This document shows, in pieces, positions 5,388-5,456 of a DNA stretch of 5,456 nt. The DNA lies in contig NIUZ01000158.1 in the NCBI GenBank assembly GCA_002254285.1, positions 1 through 5,456 of the forward strand. Reading direction: 5' to 3'. Below the pieces are notes generated by a model. It saw nothing but the letters and a program-made list of their open reading frames with translations, was not told the origin of the DNA and did not search any database. The stretch comes from Bacteroidetes bacterium 4572_112. GTDB lineage: Bacteria; Bacteroidota; Bacteroidia; Bacteroidales; UBA1556. The translations under genes were made by a program, and so were the position numbers. The first letter of the stretch is position 1. Each line of letters begins with the position of its first letter.

Positions 5388-5456
5388 ATGCAAAACGCTA
5401 TAAGACATACAGATAAATGTATTTCTATCTCTAAAAAGGAGCTGAGTGAGCTGACC
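5388..5456 (+). CDS. tnpC: IS66 family transposase TnpC, N-terminal fragment (runs off window)
   Basis: From ATG 5388 a frame stays open for 23 codons to the window edge. It includes CISISKKELSELT, which fits the SKEEL-type start of the IS66 transposase (Orf3), a DDE enzyme of about 500 residues that cuts and joins the element ends. Position and orientation after tnpB match the standard tnpB-tnpC order. The gap to tnpB is 54 bp rather than the close spacing or overlap often seen. The frame is closed by a stop at 5367-5369, so the ATG is the natural start. Only the N-terminus is visible, so the intactness of the transposase is unknown. Confidence 0.7.
   Translation, partial: MQNAIRHTDKCISISKKELSELT

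Overview
The window looks like chromosome from an AT-rich member of the Bacteroidota. Three lines of evidence support this. The -7 promoter motif TAnnTTTG occurs exactly upstream of two genes, Shine-Dalgarno sequences are absent, and the YidC and IS66 proteins have Bacteroidota-style sequences. A Bacteroidales/Marinilabiliales relative is plausible, but that is inference.

Layout, left to right. Positions 1-211 are non-coding: a 15-nt near-perfect palindrome, two copies of a 12-nt AT-rich repeat, and a TATTTTTG promoter element only 4 nt before the first ATG. Positions 212-845 hold a VapBC-type toxin-antitoxin pair. The antitoxin is intact. The PIN-domain toxin is split by a one-base loss, and restoring one A at 651-653 gives a full-length 131-residue protein. 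Positions 846-973 are a strikingly G-poor spacer. Positions 974-2323 encode a secreted S41-family serine peptidase of the Ser/His type. Positions 2324-2612 hold a possible insertion-sequence end relic, an array of six 10-bp CAACCTCTTT-like units, and two identical TACCTTTG promoter boxes. Positions 2613-4574 encode YidC, the essential membrane protein insertase and the only clear housekeeping gene here, followed by a strong intrinsic terminator (4596-4635).

Positions 4636-4935 are non-coding and contain repeated GCGAAGC mini-hairpins and a candidate IS66 left end (GTAAGCG at 4857). Positions 4936-5456 are the start of an IS66-family element. Its tnpB is broken by a perfect 41-bp tandem duplication, and tnpC begins at 5388 and runs off the window.

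The genes do not form one pathway. The picture is a core gene (yidC) flanked by accessory DNA that is partly decaying: a toxin inactivated by a one-base deletion and an IS66 accessory gene inactivated by a tandem duplication. I see no evidence for a new multi-gene system. The most interesting items are the two precisely explained gene breaks, the phased 10-bp repeat array before yidC, and the GCGAAGC hairpin repeats beside the IS66 end.
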